NCBI GenBank assembly: GCA_949289715.1
Contig: CASEPJ010000201.1
Span: 1 to 5,831 of the forward strand
Length of the DNA: 5,831 bases
Direction: 5' to 3'
Source: an uncultured Clostridia bacterium
GTDB lineage: Bacteria > Bacillota > Clostridia > Christensenellales > CASEPJ01
A model generated the notes under the pieces. It saw nothing but the letters and a program-made list of their open reading frames with translations, had not been told where the DNA came from and did not search any database. Shown piece after piece: positions 5,401 to 5,831 of this stretch. The position numbers and the translations under genes are program-made. Positions within the stretch are counted from its first letter, which is position 1. Every line of letters starts with the position of its first letter.

Positions 5401-5590
5401 TTTTGCACTTCAAAGCACTAAAAATCACAACAAATTTAATGTTTGCCGTGCAAAACGGTGTATAACTTTGCAAAGCCACCATATAATAAATTTAAAAGAT
5501 ATACGACATAATGCAAAAATCCTTATTTAAGCCGTTTTTACGGCGTTTTATAAACATCTACGGGGAGTTATAAAGGGATTTTCGTCTATA
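5401..5590. other. GC-richer island with nested inverted repeats: candidate structured RNA or interspersed repeat
   Basis: I count 21 G/C of 60 at 5401-5460 and 22 of 60 at 5521-5580, against 4 of 60 at 5281-5340. Inverted repeats include CCGT/ACGG (5446-5449 with 5455-5458), the palindrome CTTTGCAAAG (5466-5475) bracketed by GGTG (5457-5460) and CACC (5477-5480), and GCCGT/ACGGC around a TTTT loop (5531-5544). This last hairpin is enclosed by AAAATCC (5516-5522) with GGATTTT (5576-5582), extended by TTAT/ATAA. The nesting suggests a folded transcript, or an interspersed palindromic element. I do not recognise a known RNA family. Strand cannot be decided. Confidence 0.35.
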
Positions 5591-5801
5591 AAATCAATAA
5601 AAATTTGATTATAAAATTATAAAAACATAAAACAAATAAAAATGTGTCGTTTAAAAATTAGTTTATAAAAATTAATTTATTGCTATAAAAATCAATCAAT
5701 TTATTTCAAACTATTTTAAAAATAATTTTTTACGAGCTAATAAATAATATTTTTATAAAACAAAAAAATTTCTCAAAAAATGTAATAAAATAATTTAAAA
5801 T

Positions 5802-5829
5802 AAAAAAACCGCTTAAAAGCGGTTTTTTT
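5802..5829. terminator. Strong bidirectional rho-independent terminator
   Basis: A7-CCGC (5802-5812) pairs with GCGG-T7 (5819-5829) around a 6-nt TTAAAA loop. The flanking A7 and T7 runs make it work in either direction. It is about 545 bp beyond the epimerase stop, so it may end a plus-strand transcript crossing the island or a minus-strand gene lying to the right of the window. Confidence 0.85.
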
Positions 5830-5831
5830 AT

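Larger units (their letters stand above)
5258..5831. other. 574-bp stretch without a supported gene
   Basis: The flanks (5281-5340 and about 5590-5800) are extremely A/T-rich; I count 4 G/C in 60 bases at 5281-5340. Between them, about 5401-5590 is markedly richer in G/C and contains several small inverted repeats, annotated separately. Translating all frames gives only short ORFs, the longest I noted being 40 codons on the minus strand (5360-5482) without a ribosome binding site. The stretch ends in a strong bidirectional terminator at 5802-5829. Confidence 0.6.

Noticed and set aside
5360..5482. A 40-codon minus-strand ORF across part of the structured island
   Set aside because: It has no ribosome binding site, no recognisable domain, and overlaps the inverted repeats. 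Short open frames are expected here by chance.

Overview
The window reads as chromosomal DNA from a low-GC, anaerobic, Clostridia-like member of the Bacillota. The evidence is a very A/T-rich base composition with intergenic stretches that are almost pure A/T, AGGAGG-type ribosome binding sites, a rubredoxin-first ('reverse') rubrerythrin typical of anaerobes, and Firmicutes-style gene families. No species can be named from the sequence. No rRNA, tRNA, CRISPR array, insertion sequence, phage gene or recognisable riboswitch is visible.

Layout from left to right: (i) positions 1-981 hold the 3' five-sixths or so of a cysteine desulfurase family gene, cut by the window edge and closed by a strong terminator. 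(ii) Positions 1282-1917 hold a single-gene unit for a NeuD/PglD-like sugar O-/N-acyltransferase with a good promoter in front and a terminator behind. (iii) Positions 1958-2660 look empty at first sight but hold, on the minus strand, two decayed gene remnants: a full-length relic of a DUF3795 gene (2218-2450) and the last 19 codons of a rubrerythrin (2529-2588). (iv) The intact minus-strand pair is rubrerythrin (3523-2981) followed by the DUF3795 cysteine-rich protein (2903-2661). (v) Divergent from it lie thiamine pyrophosphokinase (3741-4361) and a LacX-like aldose epimerase (4379-5257), 17 bp apart and probably co-transcribed. (vi) Positions 5258-5831 have no supported gene, but contain a GC-richer island full of small inverted repeats (about 5401-5590) and a strong bidirectional terminator at the right edge.

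The genes do not form one pathway. Sulfur mobilisation, surface or glycan sugar acylation, peroxide detoxification, thiamine cofactor activation and sugar mutarotation are separate housekeeping or accessory functions. The most notable finding is that the relics in (iii) keep the order, strand and spacing of the intact pair in (iv): 78 bp against 77 bp between the two genes. This points to an old duplication of about 450 bp covering the rubrerythrin tail and the DUF3795 gene, with one copy decaying. The other item worth attention is the structured island at 5401-5590. No clear novel defence or mobile system is present.
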